A DNA stretch of 64,000 nt from Corynebacterium pseudokroppenstedtii (lineage in GTDB: Bacteria; Actinomycetota; Actinomycetes; Mycobacteriales; Mycobacteriaceae): NCBI RefSeq assembly GCF_019754945.1, contig NZ_JAEUWU010000002.1, positions 1 through 64,000 of the forward strand, read 5' to 3'. Shown piece by piece: positions 34,619-46,316 of the stretch (its first letter is position 1; each line of letters begins with the position of its first letter). A program made the translations under genes and the position numbers. Below the pieces are notes generated by a model. It saw only the letters and a program-made list of their open reading frames with translations, ran no database searches and had not been told where the DNA came from.

Positions 34619-35632
34619 TTACTCGGCGATGTCTTCGCCTTCGGTGTCTATCCACTCGCCCGTTTCGGCGTCATAGCCTTCGATTTCCGACACATCGTAG
34701 CCTTCGGGCGCATCCTTCAGCGCGAGGCCCAGGCCAGCAAGTTTGACCTTGACTTCGTTGATGGATTTCTGTCCGAAGTTGCGGATGTCCAGAAGATCGG
34801 ACTCGGTGCGCGATGCCAATTCACCGACCGTGTGGATTTCTTCGCGCTTCAAACAGTTGTAGCTGCGCACGGAGAAGTTCAGGTCCTCAATGGGCATGCC
34901 GTAGGCCTGGATGTGCTCGCTCTCCTGCGGGGAGGGGCCAATCTCGATGCCTTCAGCAGCGGTGTTCAGTTCGCGGGCGAGTCCGAAGAGCTCAACCAGG
35001 GTTCCACCAGCGGATGCCATTGCATCGCGGGCAGTGATGGAATTCTTGGTCTCGACGTCGATAACCAGGCGGTCGAAGTCGGTGCGCTGTTCAACACGCG
35101 TTGCTTCGACCTTGTAGCTCACCTTGAGAACAGGTGAGTAAATCTGGTCGACGGGAATACGTCCGATCTCGCCGGTCGCCTGGGCAGCGGGAACATATCC
35201 GCGCCCACGCTCAACGACGAGTTCGATGTCGAGTTTGCCCTGCTCATTCAGCGTGGCGATGTGCATGTCCGGGTTGTGGATTTCCACACCGGCCGGAGGC
35301 ATGATGTCACCCGCGGTGACCTCGCCCGGTCCTTCTTTGCGAATGTACATGGTTACGGGGTCGTCGGAATCCGACGAAAGAACCAAACCCTTGATGTTCA
35401 GAATGATGTCGGAGACATCTTCGGTCACGCCGGGAACCGTCGTGAATTCGTGAAGGACGCCCTCGATGCGGACGCTAGTGACCGCTGCACCCGGGATGGA
35501 TGACAGCAGCGTACGACGCAGCGAGTTGCCAAGGGTGTAACCAAAACCTGGCTCGAGCGGCTCGATGACGAACCGTGAGCGCGAGGAATCAATGTATTCC
35601 TCAGTCAACTGTGGGCGCTGTGAAATGAGCAT
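34619..35632 (-). CDS. rpoA: RNA polymerase alpha subunit
   Basis: The 337-residue alpha subunit has the N-terminal assembly domain ([20 protein letters not shown] then [15 protein letters not shown]) and the C-terminal domain ([20 protein letters not shown] and [19 protein letters not shown]) that binds UP elements and activators. The tail is acidic (TEGEDIAE). Length is typical for actinobacteria. It lies between rpsD and rplQ, the conserved order. Confidence 0.98.
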   Translation of the reverse strand: MLISQRPQLTEEYIDSSRSRFVIEPLEPGFGYTLGNSLRRTLLSSIPGAAVTSVRIEGVLHEFTTVPGVTEDVSDIILNIKGLVLSSDSDDPVTMYIRKEGPGEVTAGDIMPPAGVEIHNPDMHIATLNEQGKLDIELVVERGRGYVPAAQATGEIGRIPVDQIYSPVLKVSYKVEATRVEQRTDFDRLVIDVETKNSITARDAMASAGGTLVELFGLARELNTAAEGIEIGPSPQESEHIQAYGMPIEDLNFSVRSYNCLKREEIHTVGELASRTESDLLDIRNFGQKSINEVKVKLAGLGLALKDAPEGYDVSEIEGYDAETGEWIDTEGEDIAE

Positions 35633-35759
35633 GAATGTAATTCCTCCTGGTGGCGACCGCTATATGACGCCTGGAAGGGACAAGTGGAATAAACCGTGGC
35701 GACGATGAACGCTGTGCCCGATACAGGCCACAGCAGCATTGCCGACAGCGGCGATGCTG

Positions 35760-36365
35760 TTACTTCGAGTAGAACTCGACGATCAGCTGTTCCTGGATCG
35801 GAACCTCGATCTGAGCGCGCTCGGGCAGCTGGTGCACGAGGATGCGCAGGGTTGACGGAACAACCTGAAGCCATGCGGGCACAACGGCGTCGGCAAGAGC
35901 TTCTTGTGCTTCGTCGAACCAGACCATCTTCCGGGACTTCTCACGCACGTCGATGATGTCGTACTGAGAAACCTGGAAGGACGGAACGTTGACCTTCTTG
36001 CCGTTAACGGTGAAGTGACCGTGGGAAACCAGCTGGCGTGCCTGGCGACGCGTGCGGGCAAGGCCAGCACGGTAGACGACGTTGTCCAGGCGGGACTCCA
36101 GGAGGACCATCAGGTTGTCACCGGTTTTGCCGGGGCGACGGTGCGCTTCGGCGTAGTAACGGCGGAACTGCTTTTCCATGATGCCGTAGGTGAAGCGTGC
36201 TTTCTGCTTCTCCTGCAGCTGGAGCAGGTATTCGGATTCTTTGATCCGAGCGCGGCCAGCCTGTCCCGGAGGGTAGGGGCGGCGCTCGAAGTTGGCGTCT
36301 CCACCGACGAGGTCGACGCGGAGACGGCGGGATTTACGTGTTGCGGGACCGGTATAACGGGCCAT
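35760..36365 (-). CDS. rpsD: 30S ribosomal protein S4
   Basis: S4 (201 residues) initiates 30S assembly at 16S rRNA helix junctions. MARYTGPATRKSRRLRVDLV and the S4 RNA-binding domain (LDNVVYRAGLARTRRQARQL...) are visible. In many bacteria it represses its own operon. It lacks the zinc-binding cysteines in the N-terminus, so it is the C-minus form. Confidence 0.97.
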   Translation of the reverse strand: MARYTGPATRKSRRLRVDLVGGDANFERRPYPPGQAGRARIKESEYLLQLQEKQKARFTYGIMEKQFRRYYAEAHRRPGKTGDNLMVLLESRLDNVVYRAGLARTRRQARQLVSHGHFTVNGKKVNVPSFQVSQYDIIDVREKSRKMVWFDEAQEALADAVVPAWLQVVPSTLRILVHQLPERAQIEVPIQEQLIVEFYSK

Positions 36366-36385
36366 TGTTTATCTCTCCTCTTCCC

Positions 36386-36790
36386 TTAAACGCGGCGACG
36401 CTTCGGCGGACGGCAGCCGTTGTGCGGCTGAGGCGTGACGTCGGAGATGGAATTGACTTCCAAGCCGGCTGCTTGCAGGGAACGGATGGCGGTCTCACGA
36501 CCTGACCCCGGGCCCTTGACGAAAACTTCAACCTTCTTCAGGCCGTGCTCCTGAGCCTTGCGAGCTGCGGATTCTGCGGCCATCTGTGCGGCGAAGGGGG
36601 TGGACTTACGGGATCCTTTGAACCCGACGTGTCCGGAGGAAGCCCAAGAGATAACAGCACCGTTGGGGTCCGTGATGGACACGATGGTGTTGTTGAAAGT
36701 GGACTTGATGTAGGCGTGGCCGTTGGCCACATTCTTCTTGACGACGCGACGGCCAGAACGGCGTGCGCCGGAACGAGTCTTCGGAGGCAT
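36386..36790 (-). CDS. rpsK: 30S ribosomal protein S11
   Basis: S11 (134 residues) is in the 30S platform. [34 protein letters not shown] and the ending [15 protein letters not shown] are diagnostic. It begins 3 bases after the rpsM stop, in the same operon. Confidence 0.97.
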
Positions 36791-36793
36791 AAA

Positions 36794-37162
36794 TTACTTC
36801 TTCTTTCCTGCGATCGTCTTCTTCGGGCCTTTACGGGTACGAGCGTTCGTCTTGGTGCGCTGACCGCGAACGGGCAGGCCACGACGGTGGCGGAGACCCT
36901 GGTAGCTGCCGATTTCAATCTTCCGACGAATGTCAGCTTGAACCTGGCGGCGGAGGTCACCTTCGACGGTGTACTCGGCCTCAATAGCATCACGAAGCTT
37001 CGCGACCTGATCGTCGGTCAGAGCGTCGGTACGCAGGTCAGGAGAGATTTCTGTCTTCTCAAGAAGCTGCTTAGCACTGGTTGGTCCAATGCCATAGATG
37101 TAAGTAAGAGCGACTTCCATGCGCTTGTTGCGCGGGAGGTCAACTCCTGCAAGGCGTGCCAT
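36794..37162 (-). CDS. rpsM: 30S ribosomal protein S13
   Basis: S13 (122 residues) contacts the 50S subunit and the P-site t[35 protein letters not shown] and the basic tail [20 protein letters not shown] are typical. In many bacteria rpmJ (L36) lies between infA and rpsM; here no L36 frame exists in the 275 bases upstream. Confidence 0.97.
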   Translation of the reverse strand: MARLAGVDLPRNKRMEVALTYIYGIGPTSAKQLLEKTEISPDLRTDALTDDQVAKLRDAIEAEYTVEGDLRRQVQADIRRKIEIGSYQGLRHRRGLPVRGQRTKTNARTRKGPKKTIAGKKK

Positions 37163-37437
37163 ATGGCAAAATCCTTCCGGTTGTCACGGTGGTTTTCTCC
37201 CCATTCGTCCTTGACGATTGGTCAATGGTGCTCGGTCGGCGCCGAGTAGCGCATTGAAGCTTGTGACAAGGCTCCGGCCACCGTGGCCAGAGGCTGTTTC
37301 GTGGGACGGAAACAAGCTGGTTAAACACGCTGCTAACCAGGCAATTGTCTTTCGAACCGTGCGGTGGCCGCTGAATTGCGTACCGCGGAAGCTCTACCGT
37401 CCTACGGAGATGAGGAGGCTGATAGGTCTAAATCTGC

Positions 37438-37659
37438 TTACTTGTAGCGGTAGACGATACGTCCACGGGACAGGTCATAGGGAGAGAGCTCCACCACGAC
37501 GCGGTCCTCGGGAAGAATACGGATGTAGTGTTGCCGCATTTTGCCGGAAATATGGGCGAGCACCTTGTGCCCGTTGTCCAGCTCTACACGGAACATCGCA
37601 TTAGGCAAAGGCTCAACGATGCGGCCTTCAACCTCGATGGCGCCTTCCTTCTTGGCCAT
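37438..37659 (-). CDS. infA: Translation initiation factor IF-1
   Basis: IF-1 (73 residues) is a small OB-fold protein that helps 30S initiation. [20 protein letters not shown] is a typical start. A longer frame from 37692 has no ribosome site of the usual form and is not chosen. The gap of 275 bases to rpsM is long and has no other gene. Confidence 0.95.
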   Translation of the reverse strand: MAKKEGAIEVEGRIVEPLPNAMFRVELDNGHKVLAHISGKMRQHYIRILPEDRVVVELSPYDLSRGRIVYRYK

Positions 37660-37920
37660 ATCCTCCACGTTTCCCGATGCTTCGGCAAGCATCTGGTTGA
37701 CTACGTTTATGCAGGTAAAACCACCTTGTCAGGCCTTTTATAACCGGCTGACTAGGCAGATTTCGGTGCCTTTGTTCTCGTTGAAAGACACCGTTCAGAA
37801 ATAATACACATAACCTGCGAAAACGTCTAATTCAGCAACGTTCGACACCATCTCATCCATAAGTCTGCCGACCCCCCGCTCAACGGACGTATCTTTCGGT
37901 TATACTGAGTTACCACATTA

Positions 37921-37936
37921 TGTGTTCTACAACACA
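37921..37936. promoter_or_regulatory. Candidate GlxR (CRP-type) site
   Basis: TGTGTTCTACAACACA matches the GlxR consensus TGTGANNTANNTCACA in 10 of 12 fixed positions and is a perfect dyad. Its centre is about 60 bases upstream of the likely transcription start of the bgl operon, a typical place for CRP-like activation. No experiment is implied. Confidence 0.5.
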
Positions 37937-37986
37937 ATGCTTGTGGCGATGTGAGTTATGTGGCACTCTAGAAATATAGATCCTAA

Positions 37987-38023
37987 GGATTGTTACCCCA
38001 GAGGATATGGGGGCAAGACCTGA
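37987..38023 (+). promoter_or_regulatory. RAT antiterminator RNA site of bgl operon
   Basis: GGATTGTTACCCC and GGGGGCAAGACC match the ribonucleic antiterminator sequence recognised by BglG/LicT proteins, with the GGATTGTTAC and GGCAA(G/A)ACC blocks in place. It overlaps the left arm of the downstream terminator, which is the required arrangement for antitermination. Confidence 0.85.
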
Positions 38024-38070
38024 GACGGGCGCGATGTGTACGCGTTGTGGCCCGTCTTGGGTCTTTTTTT
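38015..38070 (+). terminator. bgl leader terminator
   Basis: AAGACC...GACGGGC pairs with GCCCGTC...GGGTCTT, followed by TTTTTT. Binding of the antiterminator to the overlapping RAT would prevent this stem. In its absence transcription should stop before the PTS gene. Confidence 0.85.
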
Positions 38071-38097
38071 ATGCGCGAAAGAGGAAATAGGACAGTT

Positions 38098-40125
38098 ATG
38101 GTCACAAAAACTGATTTTGTGCCTCTCGCCGAGCACGTTATTCCAGCCCTCGGCGGGCCCGAGAACATCCGAAGCGTTACGCACTGTGCGACACGGCTAC
38201 GGTTCGCGATCCGCGATGCAGAGAAAGTGAACAAACACGCCGTCGAAAACGCACCTGATGTGGTGACATTAGTTGTCGCCGGTGGTCAGCATCAGGTTGT
38301 CGTCGGCAATGAAGTTCCACTTGCATACCAAGCAGTCATTGCACAACCTCACATGCAGATAAAAGGCATCAAGGGGGATACTGACCCGGTTGACACCGAC
38401 GGCTCTACCACGGAGCTCGACGATGATGATTCAGGAAAGAAAAACCCGGTCAATGCCTTCATGGATCTCATCTCTGCGTTATTTAGCCCCATCGTCTGGT
38501 GCCTAGCAGGTTTAGGTCTTGGCAAGGCCTTTTTGACCTTGTTTACAACCTTAGGTGTGCTCTCAGAGAGCTCTGATACCTACCGCGTGTTCAACGCCGC
38601 ATTCGACGGCTTCTTCTACTTCCTCCCACTGTTCCTGGCTGTCACAGCAGCCCGAAAATTCAAAGCAGATATATTCATCGCGATGGCCACGGTTGCCCCG
38701 CTGGTTTATCCAGCCATCGTAGAAATTGGGAGTCGGAATGACGTGCATTTCTTGGGTATTCCACTGAAAACGGCGACGTACACGTCGTCTGTCTTGGCTC
38801 CCATCGTGGCGGTATGGATAGCAGCATATCTTCAGCACTGGTTAGAGAGAATACTTCCCGGCGCGATTCGTAACTTCTTTACCCCGCTCCTTGTTGTTGG
38901 CATCATGGTGCCATTGACACTACTCACTATTGGGCCTGCAATGACGTGGCTGTCAGAGGCCATCGCCGATGGTGTGAATGGTGTATTCCGCGTTGCCCCG
39001 TGGCTCGGCGGAGCCATCATGGGCGCATTCTGGCAGGTTCTCGTTATCTTCGGCCTACATTGGGCTTTTCAACCGATTTTCCTCAACGAACTCGCGGTCG
39101 ATGGGCGGATAGTCATGGCCGCACCGCTCATGGCAGCAGTACTCGCCCAAGCAGCTGCAGCAGCCGCAGTATGGGTTCGTTCTAAAAACTCCGCGCGAAG
39201 AAAAGTGGCCGGAGCCGGAACTATCTCCGGTTTCCTCGCGGGGGTAACTGAACCAATTATCTACGGCGTGAACCTGCCGTTGAAATATCCCTTCTATGCC
39301 GGTTGTGTGGGCGGTGCCATCGGTGGAGCCATCATTGCGCAGGGAAAGAACGCACTGAGCACGTATGTGTTCCCGTCCCTGTTGGCTTTACCTGCCACGA
39401 CGAGTATCGGTTCCTTCGCCGCCCAGCTCATAGGTTCTGGAACGGCAATCGTGATTGCATTCGTTACCAGCTGGTTCCTTGTTCCGTACGCCGAGAAGAA
39501 ATTTGATCAGACAATCGCTACCCCGGCACACGAAACACAACCGGCCAGCCAGGAGCTTGCTGCGCAACCCACTCACGCGGATGTGCACGAAGCGGAGCCG
39601 ACGGAACACCCGGGCCCCATGGTTTCTCCTGTAGCGTCCGCAGAGCGCTCCACCGCTGATATTGCAATGTCGGCAGCAGTGGTATCCCCTATAGAGGGCA
39701 CTGTCGTTGATCTTAAAAATGTTCCGGACAAAGTATTCGCCTCGGGCGCGATGGGAACAGGCGTTGGTATCAGACCATCTTCAGGGGTTATCACTTCTCC
39801 GATAGAAGGCACCGTTATTGCGGCTCCACGTTCAGGCCACGCGTACGGCATCCGATCCGCCTCGGGCATTGAGATTCTTATTCACGTCGGCGTGGATACG
39901 GTAAGAATGAACGGTGAAGGTTTCACTACATCCGTGTCAAGGGGGGACCATGTGACAACCGGACAACCTTTGGGAACGGCGGACCTTGGAGCCATTGCGC
40001 AATCCGGGTACGACGACACCACGGTGGTCGTGGTCACCAATTCACGGAAGCTTGCCGACGTTTCACTGGACGTCTCCGCTGGCCGTTCTGTAAGCCATGA
40101 TGTGTTATTCACCGTCACTCCGTAG
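38098..40125 (+). CDS. bglF: Beta-glucoside PTS transporter, EIIBCA
   Basis: This 675-residue permease imports and phosphorylates beta-glucosides. The ATG at 38098 follows AGAGGAAATAGGAC. The domains are in order IIB (VTHCATRLRF with the phosphocysteine near residue 32), IIC (about 10 helices, residues 110-460) and IIA (ILIHVGVDTVRMNGEGF near the end, with the phosphohistidine). A negatively charged linker (DTDGSTTELDDDDSG) follows IIB. It is the first gene after the leader terminator and is followed by the GH1 gene, so it makes and feeds the phospho-sugar directly. Confidence 0.95.
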   Translation: MVTKTDFVPLAEHVIPALGGPENIRSVTHCATRLRFAIRDAEKVNKHAVENAPDVVTLVVAGGQHQVVVGNEVPLAYQAVIAQPHMQIKGIKGDTDPVDTDGSTTELDDDDSGKKNPVNAFMDLISALFSPIVWCLAGLGLGKAFLTLFTTLGVLSESSDTYRVFNAAFDGFFYFLPLFLAVTAARKFKADIFIAMATVAPLVYPAIVEIGSRNDVHFLGIPLKTATYTSSVLAPIVAVWIAAYLQHWLERILPGAIRNFFTPLLVVGIMVPLTLLTIGPAMTWLSEAIADGVNGVFRVAPWLGGAIMGAFWQVLVIFGLHWAFQPIFLNELAVDGRIVMAAPLMAAVLAQAAAAAAVWVRSKNSARRKVAGAGTISGFLAGVTEPIIYGVNLPLKYPFYAGCVGGAIGGAIIAQGKNALSTYVFPSLLALPATTSIGSFAAQLIGSGTAIVIAFVTSWFLVPYAEKKFDQTIATPAHETQPASQELAAQPTHADVHEAEPTEHPGPMVSPVASAERSTADIAMSAAVVSPIEGTVVDLKNVPDKVFASGAMGTGVGIRPSSGVITSPIEGTVIAAPRSGHAYGIRSASGIEILIHVGVDTVRMNGEGFTTSVSRGDHVTTGQPLGTADLGAIAQSGYDDTTVVVVTNSRKLADVSLDVSAGRSVSHDVLFTVTP

Positions 40126-40178
40126 GACGATGACAAAACAACCGCAGCAGTAATAACTACGTCACCCCACAGCAATGA

Positions 40179-41642
<1,464 letters not shown>

Positions 41643-41691
41643 ATCGACAGCGCTGTTAAGGAGATGAGGCACGCCAGGTGCAGGAGCTACC

Positions 41692-42555
41692 GTGAAAATC
41701 GTAAGGGTACTGAACAACAATGTCGTGCTAGCCACGCGCGACGATGGCGGGGAGGTTGTTCTCACCGGGTGGGGCTTGGGCTTCGGGAAGAAAGCCGGGC
41801 AACCCGTCGATAAGTCGAAGGTGAAGCAGGTCTTCGTTCCTGAACACGGCCGAAACGTCGACAACATGGGTCGCCTCCTAGCGTCCCTGAATCTGGACTA
41901 TGTGGATCTCGCTACGCATCTAGTTGATAGTGTGGCGGGCTCCCTCGTTCCGCATCCGGAATCAGCCACGGTTATTGCTCTGGCGGATCACATTCAGATG
42001 TCAGTCAAACGGCAGGGCTTAGCAGCTGAACACACGAATGGTGGACACCCACTGGAAGCCGAAGTTCGGAACTTGTACACCGACGAATACCATGTCGCCG
42101 AGCGAATGCTCACGGAAACTAATGGATGGTTAGCCCGCCGCCACCAACCTCCACTCCCCCACGCCGAGGTCACCGCACTAGCGTTGCATTTGGTTAATGC
42201 GGCTTTCCATACCGATGACCTCAGCGATACCTACACCATGACGGGACTGTTTTCTCAACTTTTCGACATCGTTGACTCGTCGCTAGGGATAACGATGGAT
42301 CGGACCTCCGTCAACGCAGCTCGGTTCATTACCCACATGCGATATTTCTTCGTCCGCGTCCGCAACGGCAACCAACTCAACGAGGGGATGTCAATTCTTC
42401 GCGAAAGCCTGGAACAATCGCAGCCCGACGCGGTGCTGTGTGCTAGCCGGCTGGCCAACGTCCTGGAACTGCGCCTAGACACAGAGCTCACCGACGATGA
42501 ACGCGCGTACCTCGGACTCCACGTCGCTCGGCTCAGTGCAGAAATTAACCGTTAA
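41692..42555 (+). CDS. bglG: BglG/LicT-family transcription antiterminator
   Basis: The 287-residue RNA-binding regulator starts at GTG 41692 (after CAGGAGCTACC). The N-terminal co-antiterminator domain reads MKIVRVLNNNVVLATRDDGG and GWGLGFGKKAGQPVD. Two PTS-regulatory domains follow, with histidines in DLATHL and DEYHVAERML (PRD1) and in TSVNAARFITHMRYFFVRV and LGLHVARL (PRD2). It should bind the RAT at 37987 when beta-glucoside is available. It is the last gene of the operon. Confidence 0.93.
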   Translation: MKIVRVLNNNVVLATRDDGGEVVLTGWGLGFGKKAGQPVDKSKVKQVFVPEHGRNVDNMGRLLASLNLDYVDLATHLVDSVAGSLVPHPESATVIALADHIQMSVKRQGLAAEHTNGGHPLEAEVRNLYTDEYHVAERMLTETNGWLARRHQPPLPHAEVTALALHLVNAAFHTDDLSDTYTMTGLFSQLFDIVDSSLGITMDRTSVNAARFITHMRYFFVRVRNGNQLNEGMSILRESLEQSQPDAVLCASRLANVLELRLDTELTDDERAYLGLHVARLSAEINR

Positions 42556-42785
42556 ACAGGCCCAACGATTAAGCGAGGCCATGCCCTTCACCGACACATT
42601 TACATCGCTTTACACAGGGCATTGAGCCACTGACCGGCATTGCTGATCGGGGTTTCGGGCTACACTGGCCCCACTAGTGAGGAACAACCATACCGCAAGC
42701 ATCGCACGGTCTTGACTACAACACCGTACGCGGAAACGCGACCACGGAAACATCGCAGCCAGATGAAAAGATGAGGCGAAGACAC

Positions 42786-43340
42786 ATGACGACCAACCGC
42801 GAAAAAATGATTGCCGGATATGATTATGATGCCAGCGATCCTGAACTAGTCCAGGCCCACCTGGACTGTTTACACAGACTCGCAGAGATTAATGACCAAA
42901 ATCTCCTCGACATACACCAGCGGCACACGCTCTACAGCAACCTTTTTAAGAGCTTCGGAAAATCATTTATCCAGCACCCATTTTGGTGCGATTATGGCTT
43001 CAATATCACCATCGGTGACCGGTGCTTCATCAACTTCGACGCCGTATTTCTTGACTCTGCCCCCATCACGCTAGGCGATCACGTCCAAATCGGGCCACGG
43101 TGCCAATTACTCACTCCTCTTCACCCCATGGAGGATCATGAAGCACGCAAAGCCGGCGTCGAAAGCGCTGGCCCCATCACGATTGGAAACAACGTCTGGC
43201 TCGGCGGCGGCGTCATCATCTGTCCCAACGTCACTATCGGCGATAATGTCGTTATCGGTGCGGGTTCCGTCGTAACGCGGGATATCCCTGCGCATACGTT
43301 CGCGGCGGGGAATCCGGCTCGTGTACAACGCCAAATTTAG
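42786..43340 (+). CDS. Sugar O-acetyltransferase, maltose/galactoside type
   Basis: The ATG at 42786 gives 184 residues (MTTNREKMIAGYDYDASDPE). The N-terminal Mac domain is followed by left-handed beta-helix hexapeptide repeats (ITIGDRCFINFDAVFLD, ITLGDHVQIG, ITIGNNVWLG, VTIGDNVVIGAGSVVT). The catalytic histidine is in LTPLHPMEDHEA. Members acetylate maltose or galactosides with acetyl-CoA and may detoxify excess sugars. Its placement after the bgl operon suggests a sugar-related role but not a single operon: 230 bases separate them. Confidence 0.88.
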   Translation: MTTNREKMIAGYDYDASDPELVQAHLDCLHRLAEINDQNLLDIHQRHTLYSNLFKSFGKSFIQHPFWCDYGFNITIGDRCFINFDAVFLDSAPITLGDHVQIGPRCQLLTPLHPMEDHEARKAGVESAGPITIGNNVWLGGGVIICPNVTIGDNVVIGAGSVVTRDIPAHTFAAGNPARVQRQI

Positions 43341-43354
43341 GGATATCTACAGAT

Positions 43355-44713
43355 CTAGTACTCCACAGGATCACGGAGAATCGGGCAGGTCATGCAATGC
43401 CCTCCACCCCGTCCTCTGCCTAGCTCCGCGGAGTTGATCGTCAACACTTCTACGCCTGCTTCGCGCAAGAGGGCGTTGGTATGCACGTTCCGGTCGTACC
43501 CCATGACAACACCCGGCTCCAGCGCCACCACGTTATTGCCGTCGTCCCACTGTTCCCGCTCGGCGGCAAATGCCTCGCCGCCTGTCGGTACGATGCGGAG
43601 ATCATCCAGTCCTAAAGCGCTGGTCACTGTGTCGATGAATGACCGCTCCTCGCGGTAAATCTGAAAGCCACGAGGCTTATCCGACGGCAACAGGGTGAAC
43701 GGCCGAATCGCCTCCACCACATTCATGAACGCGGTCGCAACATCGCGGTCACAAAAGGTAAAGACTGTATCCAAGTGCATGCTGGCGCGGGCCGGGGCCA
43801 TCTCCGCCACAATGATCCGCTCCGCGGCGCCGTGGAGGAATAAACTCCGCGCGAGCTGCGAAATCGCTTGCCATGACGATCGCTCTCCCATACCGATAAG
43901 AACGATGCCCGACCCCAACGGCATAATGTCTCCGCCTTCCAGGGTGGCCAAGGCGTTTTTCTCATCCGGATCGCCGTACCACACCGTGAAATCCCGTGAG
44001 ACAAAGCGCGGATGGAAGCGATAAATCGCGGTCAACAGGATCGTCTCGCGCTCACGCACCGCCCAATGCATCGGGTTGATCGACACGCCACCATAAATCC
44101 AGGCCGTCGTATCCCGCGTGAACTGGGTATTCGGCAGCGGCGGCAGAATAAACTCCAGCTCACCACGGTGCCCAAACAACGCGCTGGTCACCGACCGGTT
44201 AAATTCCTTCGGCAGGTCCGTGAACGCAAGCCCGCCGATCAATAGGGTGGCCAGTCTCTCCGCGGGTAACGACGAAAACCACCCGCGGAGTTCCTCCGCC
44301 AGCCCCAGGCCCACCGAGTTCGGCGTCAACCAGCGCTCCAGAATCCACTCCCTGGCCTCATCGATCTCCACAGTTTCACGCAGCAAATCGTGGAGTTCCA
44401 AGACGGTGACGCCACGGTCTTGCATCTGTTGGACAAAATCGTGGTGGTCGTGGCGAGCGCGGTCAACCCACAGCATCTCGTCGAAAAGGAGGTCGTGGCA
44501 ATTTCGTGGTGTCAGCCGTTGATGGGCAAGTCCCGGCGCACACACGAGTACTTCACGGAGCCTGCCGATTTCCGACCATGCACCGATTGTTGGTGTTCCC
44601 TCCGTGCGGGGTTCTGTTGCAGCGGCACCATTAGTCATGGCGGGGTTCGCGCGATCGACATCATGATGACGGCCACGACTGGCCTCTTCAGGGGATGAAA
44701 AATACGAGGACAT
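43355..44713 (-). CDS. arcA: Arginine deiminase
   Basis: The ATG at 44713, 7 bases after AGGAGGAAC, gives 452 residues; a longer frame from 44767 is weaker. The enzyme converts arginine to citrulline and ammonia. Motifs include [35 protein letters not shown] and the ending [17 protein letters not shown] with the catalytic cysteine. No ornithine transcarbamylase, carbamate kinase or antiporter gene is next to it, so a complete arc pathway is not visible here. Ammonia production for acid resistance is an alternative role. Confidence 0.92.
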   Translation of the reverse strand: MSSYFSSPEEASRGRHHDVDRANPAMTNGAAATEPRTEGTPTIGAWSEIGRLREVLVCAPGLAHQRLTPRNCHDLLFDEMLWVDRARHDHHDFVQQMQDRGVTVLELHDLLRETVEIDEAREWILERWLTPNSVGLGLAEELRGWFSSLPAERLATLLIGGLAFTDLPKEFNRSVTSALFGHRGELEFILPPLPNTQFTRDTTAWIYGGVSINPMHWAVRERETILLTAIYRFHPRFVSRDFTVWYGDPDEKNALATLEGGDIMPLGSGIVLIGMGERSSWQAISQLARSLFLHGAAERIIVAEMAPARASMHLDTVFTFCDRDVATAFMNVVEAIRPFTLLPSDKPRGFQIYREERSFIDTVTSALGLDDLRIVPTGGEAFAAEREQWDDGNNVVALEPGVVMGYDRNVHTNALLREAGVEVLTINSAELGRGRGGGHCMTCPILRDPVEY

Positions 44714-44823
44714 AGAGGTTCCTCCTCTGCGGGCACAGCCGATGTCCGAGGAGCAAAGGCTATGCAAGGGGTGTCACCCTTCGACGTCCATTAGTGTGCC
44801 CGCGTGTATGGGTGCGCCGCGAT

Positions 44824-45669
44824 TTACTCCGGGCGCGGTGTTAGGATCCGTGGGCCGTCCGCCGTAGCTGCCACTGTGTGTTCCCAGTGTGAGGACCATG
44901 TTCCATCGGTGGTGATCACTGTCCAGTCGTCGTCAAGAACGGCAGTGTCATAGGTACCTAAAGTCAGCATCGGTTCGATAGCCAACACGGATCCCTCTTG
45001 GATCAATGGGCCTCGGCCTGCTGGCCCCTCATTTGCCAGATAAGGGTCCTCATGCATTTCGTGCCCAATTCCGTGCCCACCATAACCATCGACAATGCCC
45101 AGTGACACCGCGTATTTCTTTCTAGCCTCGCGCGTCGCCATTTCCAGGGCATGGGATACGTCTGTTAGGTGGGCTCCCGGCACCATGGCGCGTATGCCCG
45201 CAGCAAGTACGTCCTGGGTGGCTTTATCCAGGGAACGTAACGAGCCTCCCGCGGGGGATTCGGGATCGTCCGGCAACTCGTCACCTTGCAGCGCACCGTC
45301 TGTACCGATGCCGAATGACCAAGCACTGTCTCCGACCCAACCATTGAGCGTGGCACCACAGTCAATGGAGATGTAATCCCCTTCTTCCAGTACCTCTTCA
45401 GAAGTGGGGATTCCGTGAACAACGACGTCGTTGCGGGACGCGCAAATGGACGCGGGGAAACCCCCATATCCCAGGAAGGTGGGTGTGGCTCCCGCGTCCC
45501 TGATAACGCTTTCGGCAACCGCATTAAGTTCGAGCAGACTCACTCCCGGTGCGGCCGCGTTCTTCACTGCGACGAGAGCATTGCCGACGATTGCGCCGGC
45601 GCGTTCCATCTGATCGAGTTCATCTGGTGTTTTTGCGGCGATTTTCTTCTTCCGGCGACGAAAAGCCAT
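44824..45669 (-). CDS. map: Methionine aminopeptidase, type I
   Basis: This 281-residue metalloprotease removes N-terminal methionine. Metal ligands lie in [18 protein letters not shown] (Asp, Asp), [15 protein letters not shown] (His) and [10 protein letters not shown] (Glu), with a final Glu near SHWEHTVA. It is downstream of adk, as in many actinobacteria. Between rpmJ-less infA and this gene the order differs from E. coli, where map lies elsewhere. Confidence 0.96.
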   Translation of the reverse strand: MAFRRRKKKIAAKTPDELDQMERAGAIVGNALVAVKNAAAPGVSLLELNAVAESVIRDAGATPTFLGYGGFPASICASRNDVVVHGIPTSEEVLEEGDYISIDCGATLNGWVGDSAWSFGIGTDGALQGDELPDDPESPAGGSLRSLDKATQDVLAAGIRAMVPGAHLTDVSHALEMATREARKKYAVSLGIVDGYGGHGIGHEMHEDPYLANEGPAGRGPLIQEGSVLAIEPMLTLGTYDTAVLDDDWTVITTDGTWSSHWEHTVAATADGPRILTPRPE

Positions 45670-45707
45670 ATTGATGCCTTTACGGTGGTGGGTGCAGATA
45701 TAACAAA

Positions 45708-45752
45708 ACTCCCCGTGGTCTACTGCTCCAGGCAGTTAAACCGTCGGGGAGT
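45708..45752 (-). terminator. Hairpin between adk and map
   Basis: ACTCCCCG and CGGGGAGT pair across 29 bases, and on the minus strand TTTTG follows. It could be a weak terminator or attenuator that lets part of the transcription from secY-adk pass to map. Confidence 0.5.
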
Positions 45753-45760
45753 CGAACAAA

Positions 45761-46315
45761 TTACGAATCCAAAGCCTTGAGGGCTTCCATGGTCCGCTGG
45801 TTAATGTCTTCAACGGATCCTTCGGCCACGATACGGATAATGGAGTCTTTGTAGTATTCCAGTAGTGGCGCGGTTTGGTCGTGGTACACCTTCAGACGCG
45901 TCCGAATCACTTCTTCGGTGTCGTCGGCGCGGCCACGGGCCAGCATGCGCTCCACAACGACGTCTTCGGAAACGTCGAACTGGACAACGGCGTCGAGCTT
46001 GGTGCCGAAGCCGTCAAGAATGTTCTTGAGCTCATCGCCCTGCTCCACTGTCCGCGGGAATCCGTCGAGGAGGAATCCGTCGGCAGCGTCGTCCTGGCTG
46101 AGCCGGTCCTTCACCATGTTGACGGTGACGGACGTCGGCACGAGCTTTCCGGCGTCGATGTAGCTTTTTGCTTCCTGGCCTAATTCGGTGTTGTTACCGA
46201 TGTTTTCCCGGAACAAGTCACCGGTGGACACGTGGGGGACGCCGAGTTTGTCGGAGAGAATGGCTGCCTGGGTACCTTTACCAGCACCGGGAGGGCCAAG
46301 TAGAACGAGGCGCAT
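45761..46315 (-). CDS. adk: Adenylate kinase
   Basis: The 184-residue enzyme interconverts ATP, AMP and [19 protein letters not shown] contains the P-loop; [10 protein letters not shown] is the adenylate-kinase motif. The short LID ([20 protein letters not shown]) lacks zinc cysteines. It overlaps the secY stop region by only one base of spacing. Confidence 0.97.
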   Translation of the reverse strand: MRLVLLGPPGAGKGTQAAILSDKLGVPHVSTGDLFRENIGNNTELGQEAKSYIDAGKLVPTSVTVNMVKDRLSQDDAADGFLLDGFPRTVEQGDELKNILDGFGTKLDAVVQFDVSEDVVVERMLARGRADDTEEVIRTRLKVYHDQTAPLLEYYKDSIIRIVAEGSVEDINQRTMEALKALDS

Positions 46316-46316
46316 A

